Below, piece by piece: positions 5,821 to 12,068 of a DNA stretch of 12,068 bases; the stretch's first letter is position 1; each line of letters begins with the position of its first letter. Both the position numbers and the translations under genes were made by a program. Under the pieces are notes generated by a model. The model made no database searches, was not told the origin of the DNA, and saw nothing but the letters and a program-made list of their open reading frames with translations. The stretch lies in the NCBI GenBank assembly GCA_023663615.1, contig JAMPHA010000056.1, positions 1 to 12,068 of the forward strand. The letters run 5' to 3'. The DNA is from DLAJ01 sp023663615. Its GTDB lineage: Bacteria > Bacillota > Clostridia > Lachnospirales > Lachnospiraceae.

Positions 5821-6756
5821 ATGAAAATAGACAGACTGATCGGAATTTTGTCGATACTGCTTCAAAAGGATATTGTGACCGCCCCGGATCTGGCGGAGCG
5901 CTTTGAGGTCTCCAGACGAACGATCAACCGGGATATTGAGGATTTGTGCAAGGCGGGGATTCCGATTGTGACGAAACAGGGAGCCGGCGGCGGTATCTCC
6001 ATCATGGATCATTATAAGATAGACCGGACATTGGTGAATCGCACCGAAATGCAGGATATTCTTGCGGGACTTCGCAGTTTGGACAGTGTAAACGGAACGA
6101 ACCGTTACGGGCAGCTGATGGAAAAACTGTCGGCAGGATCGTCTGATTTTTTAGTCGGAGATCAGTCCGTGCTGATTGATCTGTCCTCGTGGTATAAAGA
6201 ATCTCTCGCGCCCAAAATCGAACTGATACGCTCCGCGATCGACTTAAAAAGAGAACTCGCGTTTACTTACTATTCGCCGAACGGCGAATCCGAACGTCAT
6301 ATCGAGCCGTACTACCTGATCTTTTGCTGGTCGAGCTGGTATGTGTGGGGATGGTGCGGTCTGCGGGAGGATTTCCGGCTGTTTAAGCTGAACCGCATGG
6401 ACCGGCTGCAAAGGTCCGAAAAGTTATTTGTGAAAAGAAAGACGGATGTACCGAACCTGAAAGAGGAAGGGATTTTTCCGGGAGAGATCAAGGTGAAAGC
6501 GCTGTTTGAGCCGGAATGCAAGTGGCGGCTGGTCGAGGAATTTGGACCGGAATGTTTTCGGGAAACGGAAGACGGGAGATTACTTTTTCAGGCTGACTAT
6601 ACGAACCGGGAAAATCTGATCACATGGCTGCTGACGTTTCGGGATAAGGCAGAGCTGCTGGAGCCGGAGGAGATTCGCACAGAGATTGTTGCCTGCTTTG
6701 CGCAGATACGTCGGAGGTATGGGGATATGGATTCGGGCGGACCGGCAGACAGATAA
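5821..6756 (+). CDS. WYL-domain transcriptional regulator with N-terminal HTH (YafY-like)
   Basis: The 311-residue cytoplasmic DNA-binding protein has a DeoR-type winged helix-turn-helix at residues 1-60, with Thr-Ala-x-x-Leu-Ala-x-x-Phe-x-Val-Ser-x-Arg-Thr-Ile-x-Arg-Asp as the recognition region and a Gly-rich wing. A WYL domain at about 130-200 contains the landmark Trp-Tyr with Val instead of Leu (173-175), then Trp-Gly-Trp-Cys and Phe-x-x-x-Arg-Met. A WCX-type C-terminal region runs from about 220 to 300. WYL regulators sense nucleic-acid or small-molecule ligands. I chose the ATG at 5821 for GGAGGG five bases upstream and the family start Met-Lys-Ile-Asp-Arg-Leu. The next two genes follow on the same strand, so it probably controls its own operon with the GyrI-like partner. 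Confidence 0.93.
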   Translation: MKIDRLIGILSILLQKDIVTAPDLAERFEVSRRTINRDIEDLCKAGIPIVTKQGAGGGISIMDHYKIDRTLVNRTEMQDILAGLRSLDSVNGTNRYGQLMEKLSAGSSDFLVGDQSVLIDLSSWYKESLAPKIELIRSAIDLKRELAFTYYSPNGESERHIEPYYLIFCWSSWYVWGWCGLREDFRLFKLNRMDRLQRSEKLFVKRKTDVPNLKEEGIFPGEIKVKALFEPECKWRLVEEFGPECFRETEDGRLLFQADYTNRENLITWLLTFRDKAELLEPEEIRTEIVACFAQIRRRYGDMDSGGPADR

Positions 6757-6812
6757 CGGGTTGCATTTGCGAGATACCATGAAAAAGATAAAAGCGGGAG
6801 GGGGATAAAACA

Positions 6813-7496
6813 GTGCGCTACACATGGATTGACGAATTTTTATTAAACAAGCCGGGAGTGACGAAAGATCTGCAAAAGGACTGGAACTGGCTGCGTTATC
6901 AGATCGGCGGAAAAATGTTTGCGGCAGTCTGCTTAGGAGAGAACGACGAGCCGTATTATATTACATTGAAGCTGGAACCGGCGGAGGGAGAATTTCTAAG
7001 ACAACAGTATAAGGACATTGTTCCGGGTTATTACATGAATAAAATGCACTGGAATTCCATAAAGCCGGACGGCACGGTGCCGGATGAACTGTTAAAAGAT
7101 TTACTGGATAAATCCTACCAATTAGTGCTCGGCGGATTCAGCAGGAAGAAGCAGGCAGAACTCGCAGACAGCAGCCGCGGCGGTGTGAAGTCTGACTCTG
7201 TGAGCTGCTGCGGTACGAAATGCGGGGAATGCAGCTTTTACGGAACGACGTGCAAGGGCTGTAACGAGAGCATGGGAAAAGTATTTCACGCCCCCAAGGG
7301 ACAGGCATGTCCGATTTACGAATGCTCGGTCAACCAAAATAAATATCAAAATTGCAGCGGCTGTACGAAACTCCCGTGCGATCTTTGGAGGAAAACGAAG
7401 GATCCGTCCATGTCGGAGGAAGAATTTGAAAACAATATCCGGCAGAGGGTGGCGCACCTAAGGCACGAAGAGAAGCAGCGTCGTATGAAAAAATGA
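6813..7496 (+). CDS. MmcQ/YjbR-like domain fused to a cysteine-rich DUF3795-like domain
   Basis: The 227-residue protein starts at GTG 6813, supported by GGGAGGGGG eight bases upstream. Residues 1-110 match the MmcQ/YjbR fold: Phe-Ala-Ala-Val-Cys, a Lys-Leu-Glu-Pro segment, Pro-Gly-Tyr-Tyr-Met-Asn-Lys-x-His-Trp-Asn-Ser-Ile, and a Ser-Tyr-x-Leu-Val end. Residues 130-195 hold eleven cysteines (132, 133, 137, 140, 147, 150, 166, 171, 181, 184, 189) with the CGxxCxxCxxYxxxCxxC spacing of DUF3795 and a Pro-Cys-Asp-Leu-Trp end. They probably bind zinc or an iron-sulfur cluster. The tail is charged. MmcQ/YjbR proteins are called DNA-binding, but their role is poorly known. The gene lies 56 bases after the WYL gene and 25 before the GyrI-like start. 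Confidence 0.88.
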   Translation: MRYTWIDEFLLNKPGVTKDLQKDWNWLRYQIGGKMFAAVCLGENDEPYYITLKLEPAEGEFLRQQYKDIVPGYYMNKMHWNSIKPDGTVPDELLKDLLDKSYQLVLGGFSRKKQAELADSSRGGVKSDSVSCCGTKCGECSFYGTTCKGCNESMGKVFHAPKGQACPIYECSVNQNKYQNCSGCTKLPCDLWRKTKDPSMSEEEFENNIRQRVAHLRHEEKQRRMKK

Positions 7497-7508
7497 AAAC
7501 AGGAACGC

Positions 7509-7602
7509 AGGAGGGCATCCGATGGCTTTTGATTATAAAAAAGATATAAAGAATTTTATATGCCGAAAAGGAAACCGGGCATCGTGGACGTGCCGCCCAT
7601 GA
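7509..7602 (+). promoter_or_regulatory. Original ribosome site and start of the GyrI gene, now a short dead-end ORF
   Basis: AGGAGGG (7509-7515) lies six bases before ATG 7522, an ideal arrangement. That ATG encodes Met-Ala-Phe-Asp-Tyr-Lys-Lys, the usual opening of this GyrI-like group, but the frame then reads Asn-Phe-Ile-Cys and stops at TGA 7600-7602. One extra T in the TTTT run (7554-7557) would join it to the main frame as Asn-Phe-Tyr-Met-Pro-Lys. The TGA overlaps an in-frame ATG (7599) of the main frame, so reinitiation is possible. Confidence 0.75.
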
Positions 7603-8177
7603 ATTATCTGGCGGTCCGCGGCAGCGGAAATCCCAATGAGGAAGGAAGCGAGTACAAGCAGTCCATCGGTCTGCTCTATGCGGTTGCTTTTACCGTTAAA
7701 ATGAGTAAAATGGGGGATCATCGGATCGCCGGATATTTTGATTATGTCGTCCCGCCGCTGGAGGGTTTTTGGTGGCAGGAGGGCGTACAGGAGATTGATT
7801 TTAACCGGAAAGAAGCATTTCAGTTTGTCTCTGTCATCCGGCTTCCGGATTTCGTGACAAAAAAAGACTTTGACTGGGCGATCGAAGAAGCGAAGCGGAA
7901 AAAGAAAACCGATTTTTCAAAAGTAGAGTGGATGACTTGTCATGGGGGACTGTGCGTGCAGTGTATGCACATCGGCGCCTATGACGACGAGCCGGAAACC
8001 ATCCGCCGGATGCATGAGTTTATCGCGGTGCAGGGGTATGAACCGGATATGACAAAAGAGCGCCGCCATCATGAAATCTATTTAAGCGATGCAAGAAAAG
8101 CGGCGCCGGAAAGGCTGAAAACCGTTATCCGGCATCCGATTAAAATGTGCGCTACACTTAAAACGGATTTTGTATAG
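7560..8177 (+). CDS. GyrI-like small-molecule-binding protein, N-terminally frameshifted
   Basis: The 205-residue open frame belongs to the GyrI-like (SHS2-fold, BacTRAP-type ligand-binding) group. Recognisable stretches are Tyr-Leu-Ala-Val-Arg-Gly-x-Gly-Asn-Pro-Asn-Glu-Glu (16-28), Ser-Lys-Met-Gly-Asp-His (49-54), Val-Pro-Pro-Leu-Glu-Gly-Phe-Trp-Trp (64-72), Gly-Leu-Cys-Val-Gln-Cys-Met-His-Ile-Gly (130-139), and the close His-His-Glu-Ile-Tyr-Leu-Ser-Asp with Arg-His-Pro-Ile-Lys. The ATG at 7560 has no good ribosome site. The natural start is 7522, out of frame by one base, which would add 13 residues. The fold is otherwise intact, so the product may still be made weakly or from Met14. The domain probably binds a small ligand, perhaps a drug or metabolite. 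It is the last gene of the WYL operon. Confidence 0.85.
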   Translation: MPKRKPGIVDVPPMNYLAVRGSGNPNEEGSEYKQSIGLLYAVAFTVKMSKMGDHRIAGYFDYVVPPLEGFWWQEGVQEIDFNRKEAFQFVSVIRLPDFVTKKDFDWAIEEAKRKKKTDFSKVEWMTCHGGLCVQCMHIGAYDDEPETIRRMHEFIAVQGYEPDMTKERRHHEIYLSDARKAAPERLKTVIRHPIKMCATLKTDFV

Positions 8178-8183
8178 GATCGT

Positions 8184-8219
8184 AAAAAGTATCGCTTGAC
8201 AAGTGGCGGTACTTTTTTT
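8184..8219 (+). terminator. Intrinsic terminator of the WYL operon
   Basis: AAAAAGTATCGC (8184-8195) pairs with GCGGTACTTTTT (8206-8217) over 12 pairs with one G-U wobble and a 10-base loop, followed by a run of seven Ts that overlaps the stem's right arm. It begins six bases after the GyrI stop codon. Confidence 0.85.
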
Positions 8220-8248
8220 ACTATAAAAGCATCAGAGAATTTCTAATC

Positions 8249-8304
8249 ATGTGCGTTCGCACATTCGGACAGTTTCTGTCAGATTTTCTCACATGAAAAT
8301 GAGA
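8249..8304 (+). other. Three consecutive small hairpins in the Rpn upstream region
   Basis: ATGTGC-GTTC-GCACAT (8249-8264), GACAG-TTT-CTGTC (8268-8280) and TCTCA...TGAGA (8287-8304) follow each other with almost no gaps. In the third, CAT-GAAA-ATG gives a GNRA-type loop. They are not followed by T-runs. They could be parts of a structured leader or small RNA; I recognise no known riboswitch. Confidence 0.5.
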
Positions 8305-8354
8305 TGAATAGAATAGGGCAGGAACTGGAACGAAACGGTGCGTTTCCGAATGAA

Positions 8355-8401
8355 GCCCGCGCCAATGGGCGGCGGGGCAATTTTCGAAGTACGCGGTTTC
8401 G
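8355..8401 (+). other. GC-rich hairpin and second stem in the Rpn leader
   Basis: GCCCGCGCC (8355-8363) can pair with GGCGGCGGGGC (8368-8378) with two single-base bulges and an AATG loop, followed by AATTTT, so it looks terminator-like. CGAA-N9-TTCG (8385-8401) follows at once. Both lie between the preceding terminator and the Rpn ribosome site, suggesting attenuation or a mobile-element end. Confidence 0.4.
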
Positions 8402-8436
8402 CATAGGATTCCTGCCGGTAAACGGGAGGAGAAGCT

Positions 8437-9405
8437 ATGCGAAAAACAGAAGAACAAAAAAAGATGCGGTTTGGCAGGATCGGCAGGCGCAGGGTGCACC
8501 GTCAGGCAAAGGACCGGCTGTTCCGGTTCTTGTTTGAAAAAGACCGGGAGGCGCTGCTGCAGCTATATAACGCACTCAACGGAACGGATTATCAGGATGC
8601 ATCCCTGCTGCAGGTCGTAACAATTGAGAGCGCGGTCTATATCGTTATGAAAAATGATCTTGCGTTTGTTCTGGCGGGAACGCTGAACCTGTATGAGCAT
8701 CAGAGCACCTATAATCCGAACATGCCGCTGCGTTTTCTGATCTACCTGGCGCAGGAGTATCAGAAGCTGGCGGAGCAGGCGAAGGAAAGCCTTTACGGGA
8801 CAAAGCGGATGATGCTTCCTGCGCCGCGGTGCGTGGTGTTTTATAACGGGGAAAAAGAGATACCGGAGGAGGAGATTTTACGGCTTTCGGACTCTTTCGA
8901 GAGCGGGAGGGCGGATACGCAGGCGGACATAGAACTGACTGTGCGGATGCTCAATATCAACCATGGACATAACAGAAAACTAATGGAGAAGTGTAAGGTA
9001 CTGCGTGAATATGCCGTGCTTGTAGAGTTATCCAGAGAGTATCTTGCAGGCGGGACGGAGCCGAAGAAGGCGCTGGATGCGGCGATCACGGAATGTATCG
9101 AACAGGGTATTTTATCGGGATTTCTGAGGGATTACCGGGCGGAGGTGCTGGGCATGTTATTGGAAGAATTTGATGTAAAAAAGTATGAGCGGTCACTGCG
9201 GGAGGAAGGAATGGAAGAGGGAATCGAACGCGGGAGGGAACAGGGAAGAAAAGAAGGAAGAGAAGAGGGTAGAGAAGAAGAAAGCGCGCGTTACAGCAGA
9301 CTGATCTGCATATTACTCGGGCAGCATCGGGAAGGCGACTTGAGGCGCGCGGCGGAAGATGCGGAATATCGGCAACATTTATATAAGGAATTTGATATTT
9401 TATAG
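8437..9405 (+). CDS. Rpn-family recombination-promoting nuclease / putative transposase (PD-(D/E)XK)
   Basis: The 322-residue protein has an N-terminal PD-(D/E)XK nuclease domain. Asp74 in Lys-Asn-Asp-Leu-Ala-Phe and Glu87-His-Gln89 in Tyr-Glu-His-Gln-Ser-Thr-x-Asn-Pro-Asn-Met-Pro-Leu-Arg match the E-x-Q form of the active site seen across this group. A conserved Phe-Tyr-Asn-Gly-Glu strand follows near 135-139. The tail (about 251-283) is a run of Glu, Gly and Arg (Glu-Gly-Arg-Glu-type steps), typical and length-variable in these proteins. E. coli RpnA-E are DNA nucleases linked to recA-independent recombination. These genes often occur in many copies in Lachnospiraceae. The ATG at 8437 has GGGAGGAG about six bases upstream. 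It stands alone between a terminator and recQ. Confidence 0.92.
   Translation: MRKTEEQKKMRFGRIGRRRVHRQAKDRLFRFLFEKDREALLQLYNALNGTDYQDASLLQVVTIESAVYIVMKNDLAFVLAGTLNLYEHQSTYNPNMPLRFLIYLAQEYQKLAEQAKESLYGTKRMMLPAPRCVVFYNGEKEIPEEEILRLSDSFESGRADTQADIELTVRMLNINHGHNRKLMEKCKVLREYAVLVELSREYLAGGTEPKKALDAAITECIEQGILSGFLRDYRAEVLGMLLEEFDVKKYERSLREEGMEEGIERGREQGRKEGREEGREEESARYSRLICILLGQHREGDLRRAAEDAEYRQHLYKEFDIL
9205..9290 (+). repeat. Purine-only low-complexity tract coding for the Rpn tail
   Basis: The coding strand is almost all A and G here, made of GGAAGA, GAAGGAAGA and GAGGGTAGA-like steps in multiples of three. It encodes the charged tail and could expand or contract without breaking the frame. Confidence 0.5.
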
Positions 9406-9483
9406 AATTTTATAAATAGCTCAAAAGCGCGGCGCCAGTCTGTGCCCAAATGCACTGACGACGCATGCGGAAGGAACAGGATC

Positions 9484-11319
9484 ATGAATCAACGGGCGCT
9501 GGAAATATTAAAAAAATACTTTGGCTACGATGCGTTCAGGGCGGGACAGGAAAGCATCATTACAACCATTTTGTCGGGAAGGGATTGTTTTGCGGTCATG
9601 CCGACGGGAGCAGGAAAATCTGTCTGTTATCAGGTGCCGGGGCTGATCTTTCCGGGAATCACTCTGGTGGTCTCCCCGCTGATCTCTTTGATGCAGGATC
9701 AGGTGAAAGCGTTAAATGAGGCGGGAGTTCACGCGGCGTACATCAACAGCTCCCTCTCCGAGGCACAGATTTCCAAGGCGCTTTCTTATGCGGAGCAGGG
9801 GCGCTATAAAATGATCTATGTTGCGCCGGAGCGGTTGGAGAGCCGGAATTTTTTACAGTTCGCCGTGCATGCGGAGATCTCCATGCTTACCGTGGATGAG
9901 GCGCATTGTATCTCCCAGTGGGGACAGGATTTCAGACCGAGTTATCTGAAAATCGTAAATTTTATCAAAGCATTGCCCAAGCGCCCGGTCATCAGCGCGT
10001 TTACGGCGACGGCGACGCAGGAGGTCAGGGAGGACGTGATCTGTACGCTCGGACTGGAACATCCGAATGTCGTCGTGACCGGATTCGATCGGGGAAATCT
10101 GTATTACAGCGTGGAACATGTTCGAAAAAAAGATGATTTTGTCGTTGATTACATAGAAAAGCATCCGCATGACAGCGGGATCATTTATTGTGCGACCAGA
10201 AAGAATGTGGACAATCTTTGTGAACTTTTATCAAAGAAAGGGGTTGCGGTAACGAAGTATCACGCGGGGCTTGGCGCGGGGGAACGAAAACGCAATCAGG
10301 AAGATTTCATTTATGACAGAGCGCCCGTGGTAGTTGCGACCAATGCGTTTGGGATGGGCATTGATAAGTCGAATGTCCGTTACGTCATTCATTACAATAT
10401 GCCGCAGAGTATGGAAAATTATTATCAGGAGGCGGGGCGCGCGGGAAGAGACGGCGAGCCGTCGCAGTGCATCCTGCTTTTTTCGCTAAGCGATGTCAGG
10501 ACGGCAAAGTTCCTGCTGGAGAGCAAGGACTTTTCCGACGTGGACCCGATGGATGTGCCGCTGATCCGCGAGCGGGACGCCGGCCGGCTGTATGCGATGG
10601 AACATTATTGCAAAACGACGGGATGTTTAAGAAATACGATCCTGAGTTATTTCGGAGAAGAAACGAACGCCCCCTGTGACAACTGTGGCAATTGTCACCG
10701 CAAGTATCGCGAAGTCGATATGACCGAACAGGCAAAACAGGTGATCAACTGTGTCTGTGAAACGAGGGGACGATACGGTCTTAGTGTCGTCACGGGTACG
10801 CTGATCGGCGCGAACCGGGCGAAACTGCGGGAAATTGGCTGCACGGAATACCAGACCTACGGGGTTTTGCGGGATCTCAGCGAGGCGGCAGTCCGTCAGC
10901 TCACTGACCAAATGCTGGAGGACGAATATCTGTGCCAGACAAGAGATACCTATAGTGTTCTCCAACTCGGTCCGGCAGTAAAAAGTCTTCAAAATGAGGA
11001 TACGCGCGTGATGATCCGCATGGCGGAGGAAAAAGAATCCGAAAGAAACCGCGCAGGAGCCCGCCGCGTAAAGAGCACGGATGCGCTGACGAGGGCAGGT
11101 TATGAACTGTTTGAAAAGCTGCGGGCACTGCGGCTTGAGATCGCAAGAGAAGAGTCCATGCCGCCCTATATCATTTTTAACGACCGTACTTTGATTGATC
11201 TATGTGTGAAAATGCCGCGCACCAAAGCGGACATGCTGAATGTCAGCGGTGTCGGCGAATACAAATTCGCGAAGTACGGACAGCGCTTTCTGGATGAGGT
11301 CAACCGCTTTCTTTCTTGA
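9484..11319 (+). CDS. recQ: ATP-dependent DNA helicase RecQ
   Basis: The complete 611-residue RecQ is a 3'-to-5' DNA helicase used in recombination repair and restart of stalled forks. All helicase motifs are visible: Gln22 in the RAGQ motif 0, Walker A Gly42-Ala-Gly-Lys-Ser46, Asp138-Glu-Ala-His, Thr174-Ala-Thr-Ala-Thr, the Gly-Met-Gly-Ile-Asp segment (290-294), and motif VI Gln315-Glu-Ala-Gly-Arg-Ala-Gly-Arg-Asp. Zinc ligands Cys381, Cys398, Cys401 and Cys404 follow, then a winged-helix RQC region (about 410-510) and an HRDC domain (about 535-611). The ATG at 9484 has GGAAGGA eight bases upstream. An upstream GTG at 9442 would add 14 residues not seen in the family. No strong promoter is visible in the 78-base gap after the Rpn gene. 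Confidence 0.97.
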   Translation: MNQRALEILKKYFGYDAFRAGQESIITTILSGRDCFAVMPTGAGKSVCYQVPGLIFPGITLVVSPLISLMQDQVKALNEAGVHAAYINSSLSEAQISKALSYAEQGRYKMIYVAPERLESRNFLQFAVHAEISMLTVDEAHCISQWGQDFRPSYLKIVNFIKALPKRPVISAFTATATQEVREDVICTLGLEHPNVVVTGFDRGNLYYSVEHVRKKDDFVVDYIEKHPHDSGIIYCATRKNVDNLCELLSKKGVAVTKYHAGLGAGERKRNQEDFIYDRAPVVVATNAFGMGIDKSNVRYVIHYNMPQSMENYYQEAGRAGRDGEPSQCILLFSLSDVRTAKFLLESKDFSDVDPMDVPLIRERDAGRLYAMEHYCKTTGCLRNTILSYFGEETNAPCDNCGNCHRKYREVDMTEQAKQVINCVCETRGRYGLSVVTGTLIGANRAKLREIGCTEYQTYGVLRDLSEAAVRQLTDQMLEDEYLCQTRDTYSVLQLGPAVKSLQNEDTRVMIRMAEEKESERNRAGARRVKSTDALTRAGYELFEKLRALRLEIAREESMPPYIIFNDRTLIDLCVKMPRTKADMLNVSGVGEYKFAKYGQRFLDEVNRFLS

Positions 11320-11403
11320 TCTTGATAAAATCAGGGATTAAAAAAGTTTACTGCGGATGGAATGAAAAAGCTTAGTGTTTGTTTCAGATCAAGAAAATCT
11401 TGA
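11312..11403. promoter_or_regulatory. Inverted repeats between recQ and the restriction gene
   Basis: TTTCTTGATCT (11312-11322), which spans the recQ stop codon, is matched by its exact complement AGATCAAGAAA (11386-11396). The right copy is itself part of TCAAGA-AAA-TCTTGA (11389-11403), a perfect palindrome whose right arm covers the first bases of the -35 box. This fits an operator for a regulator, though a DNA loop or RNA structure is equally possible. No strong terminator for recQ is seen in this gap. Confidence 0.4.
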
Positions 11404-11428
11404 GAAGGGTTTCCGTGTGTGTTATACT
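11400..11428 (+). promoter_or_regulatory. Strong sigma-A-type promoter with extended -10
   Basis: TTGAGA (11400-11405), a 17-base spacer ending in TGT, and TATACT (11423-11428) form a near-consensus promoter with the TGn extension. Transcription would start near 11435, giving a 70-base leader before the endonuclease ATG. Confidence 0.75.
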
Positions 11429-11505
11429 GGGGAAAGACATTTTCTGTTTTTTGAAAGGCGGACTGCCGTTTGTAATACTTATTTAAGGAATATTGAGGAG
11501 GAAAG

Positions 11506-12021
11506 ATGGATTATAGAAACTATATCCATACCGATATTATTGATAAATATGAATTTTATAATTATGGACATGCATTAGAAATATTGCAGGGCGCGTTCCC
11601 GGAAGAATGGAACGAATTACAAGAGTGCCTCCGACAATTACATCTGACTCTGGCAGATATAAAAAGGGCAGGAGGCAATGAATCACCGATACCAAAGAAA
11701 TTTGACGATGTTTTATATCCCTATGGGTGGAGAGAAATACGAATCAGCGGGGATCTGATTGTAAAAAAGTATCCCAGGCAAACGGCACAGCGGAGAGGAC
11801 GTTTTGCGGATGAGCCATATGAAATTGAGACAATAGAAGGCTATATTGACGGTCATAATATTGATTTTTTGAAAAACAGAGTTGCATTTGACTTGGAGTG
11901 GAATAGTAAAGACCAGACCTTTGACCGCGATTTATTAGCGATGAGAACGTATTTTGATTGCGGATTGATTGATGTAGGGGTGATTGTAACAAGATCAGAG
12001 GAGCTAAATGATATTTTTTAG
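11506..12021 (+). CDS. BglII-family type II restriction endonuclease, apparently lacking its C-terminus
   Basis: The 171-residue frame starts at ATG 11506 with AGGAGG four bases upstream. Pro61-Ile-Pro-Lys-Lys-Phe-Asp and His117-Asn-Ile-Asp-Phe-x-Lys-(x)5-Asp129-x-Glu131-Trp-Asn-x-Lys-Asp fit the BglII fold. Lining up with BglII puts Asp120, Asp129 and Glu131 on its active-site Asp84, Glu93 and Gln95, as I remember them. The frame then has Arg-Asp-Leu-x-x-Met-Arg and Asp-Val-Gly-Val-Ile-Val-Thr-Arg-x-Glu-Glu-Leu, as family members do. It then stops, whereas relatives I recall continue about 50 residues with a Ser-Thr-Thr-His-Met region. The next 47 bases do not restore that part in any frame. 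The gene is AT-richer than recQ, suggesting transfer. The target site and partner methyltransferase are unknown. Confidence 0.8.
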   Translation: MDYRNYIHTDIIDKYEFYNYGHALEILQGAFPEEWNELQECLRQLHLTLADIKRAGGNESPIPKKFDDVLYPYGWREIRISGDLIVKKYPRQTAQRRGRFADEPYEIETIEGYIDGHNIDFLKNRVAFDLEWNSKDQTFDRDLLAMRTYFDCGLIDVGVIVTRSEELNDIF

Positions 12022-12068
12022 GTAATTGTTAAATAATTTTCTCCTTGGATGTGGATAACTTTCACCAT
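12018..12068 (-). CDS. Possible end of a convergent gene entering from the right
   Basis: Read on the - strand, the last 51 bases are open for 16 codons (MVKVIHIQGENYLTIT) and end in TAA at 12020-12018, overlapping the endonuclease stop. The peptide looks protein-like, but a frame this short is open by chance nearly half the time. It may be the C-terminus of a convergent gene. Confidence 0.22.
   Translation of the reverse strand: MVKVIHIQGENYLTIT

Noticed and set aside
5642..5824. 60-codon frame with Glu-Ile repeats across the microsatellite
   Set aside because: It needs a TTG start with no ribosome site, contains a terminator hairpin, and overlaps the WYL start codon. The repeats come from the AGAGAT tract.
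8304..8537. 77-codon frame overlapping the Rpn start
   Set aside because: It overlaps the clear Rpn gene in another frame, has no ribosome site and covers the hairpin region.
8437..9405. Complete insertion sequence around the Rpn gene
   Set aside because: Despite the transposase label, no terminal inverted repeats or target duplication are visible. Rpn proteins are better described as nucleases.
9442..9483. Upstream GTG start for recQ
   Set aside because: It would add 14 residues not seen in RecQ proteins. The ATG at 9484 has the better-placed GGAAGGA site.
11375..11578. 67-codon frame across the restriction gene promoter
   Set aside because: It covers the promoter and leader and overlaps the endonuclease start; no ribosome site or domain.

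Overview
The window looks like a chromosomal stretch of a Clostridia (Firmicutes) bacterium, most likely a Lachnospiraceae-type gut or rumen anaerobe. The reasons are strong purine-rich ribosome binding sites (GGAGG types), a mid-range base composition with AT-rich accessory patches, and a familiar clostridial gene mix: Rpn/PDDEXK transposase-nuclease, WYL regulator, GyrI-like protein, MmcQ/YjbR with DUF3795, and DinB. Family names come from reading translated motifs by eye; no database search was run. Almost every gene is on the + strand.

Layout. Positions 1-860 are AT-rich. They hold the first codons of a gene leaving the window on the - strand with its own promoter, a small protein resembling the ASCH/PUA fold (427-729) behind a palindrome-flanked -10 box, and a 10-bp tandem repeat. 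From about 900 the base composition rises. A GNAT acetyltransferase (902-1435) is followed by a closely spaced run: a DinB-family protein, an isoprenylcysteine carboxyl methyltransferase-like membrane protein, a CmoM/SmtA-like methyltransferase that overlaps it by four bases, a nucleoside phosphorylase, and a CPBP (CAAX/Rce1-type) membrane protease gene. The protease gene is interrupted by one in-frame TAA inside its EExxxR catalytic motif, and its 3' end runs into decayed repeats of about 45 bp.

The middle holds a small conserved-looking protein (5297-5515), a terminator-like hairpin, an AGAGAT microsatellite, and a three-gene operon. That operon contains a WYL-domain regulator, an MmcQ/YjbR-DUF3795 fusion, and a GyrI-like ligand-binding protein. 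The GyrI gene has lost one base near its start, so its good ribosome binding site now reads into a 26-codon dead end. A clear terminator closes the operon at 8184-8219.

The right side contains a hairpin-rich leader, an Rpn-family nuclease with a charged repetitive tail (8437-9405), a complete RecQ helicase (9484-11319), and an AT-richer BglII-type restriction endonuclease gene (11506-12021). The endonuclease has a near-consensus extended -10 promoter with a palindrome over the -35 box. It appears to lack the C-terminal part usual for its family. No partner methyltransferase is visible, though the window stops 47 bases after the gene.

I found no tRNA, rRNA, CRISPR array or complete insertion sequence. 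The most notable points are three genes in different states of damage (CPBP nonsense mutation, GyrI frameshift, shortened endonuclease), several unexplained repeats, and structured leaders. I saw no convincing new multigene system. The best leads are the restriction-enzyme locus with its candidate operator and the hairpin-rich leader of the Rpn gene.
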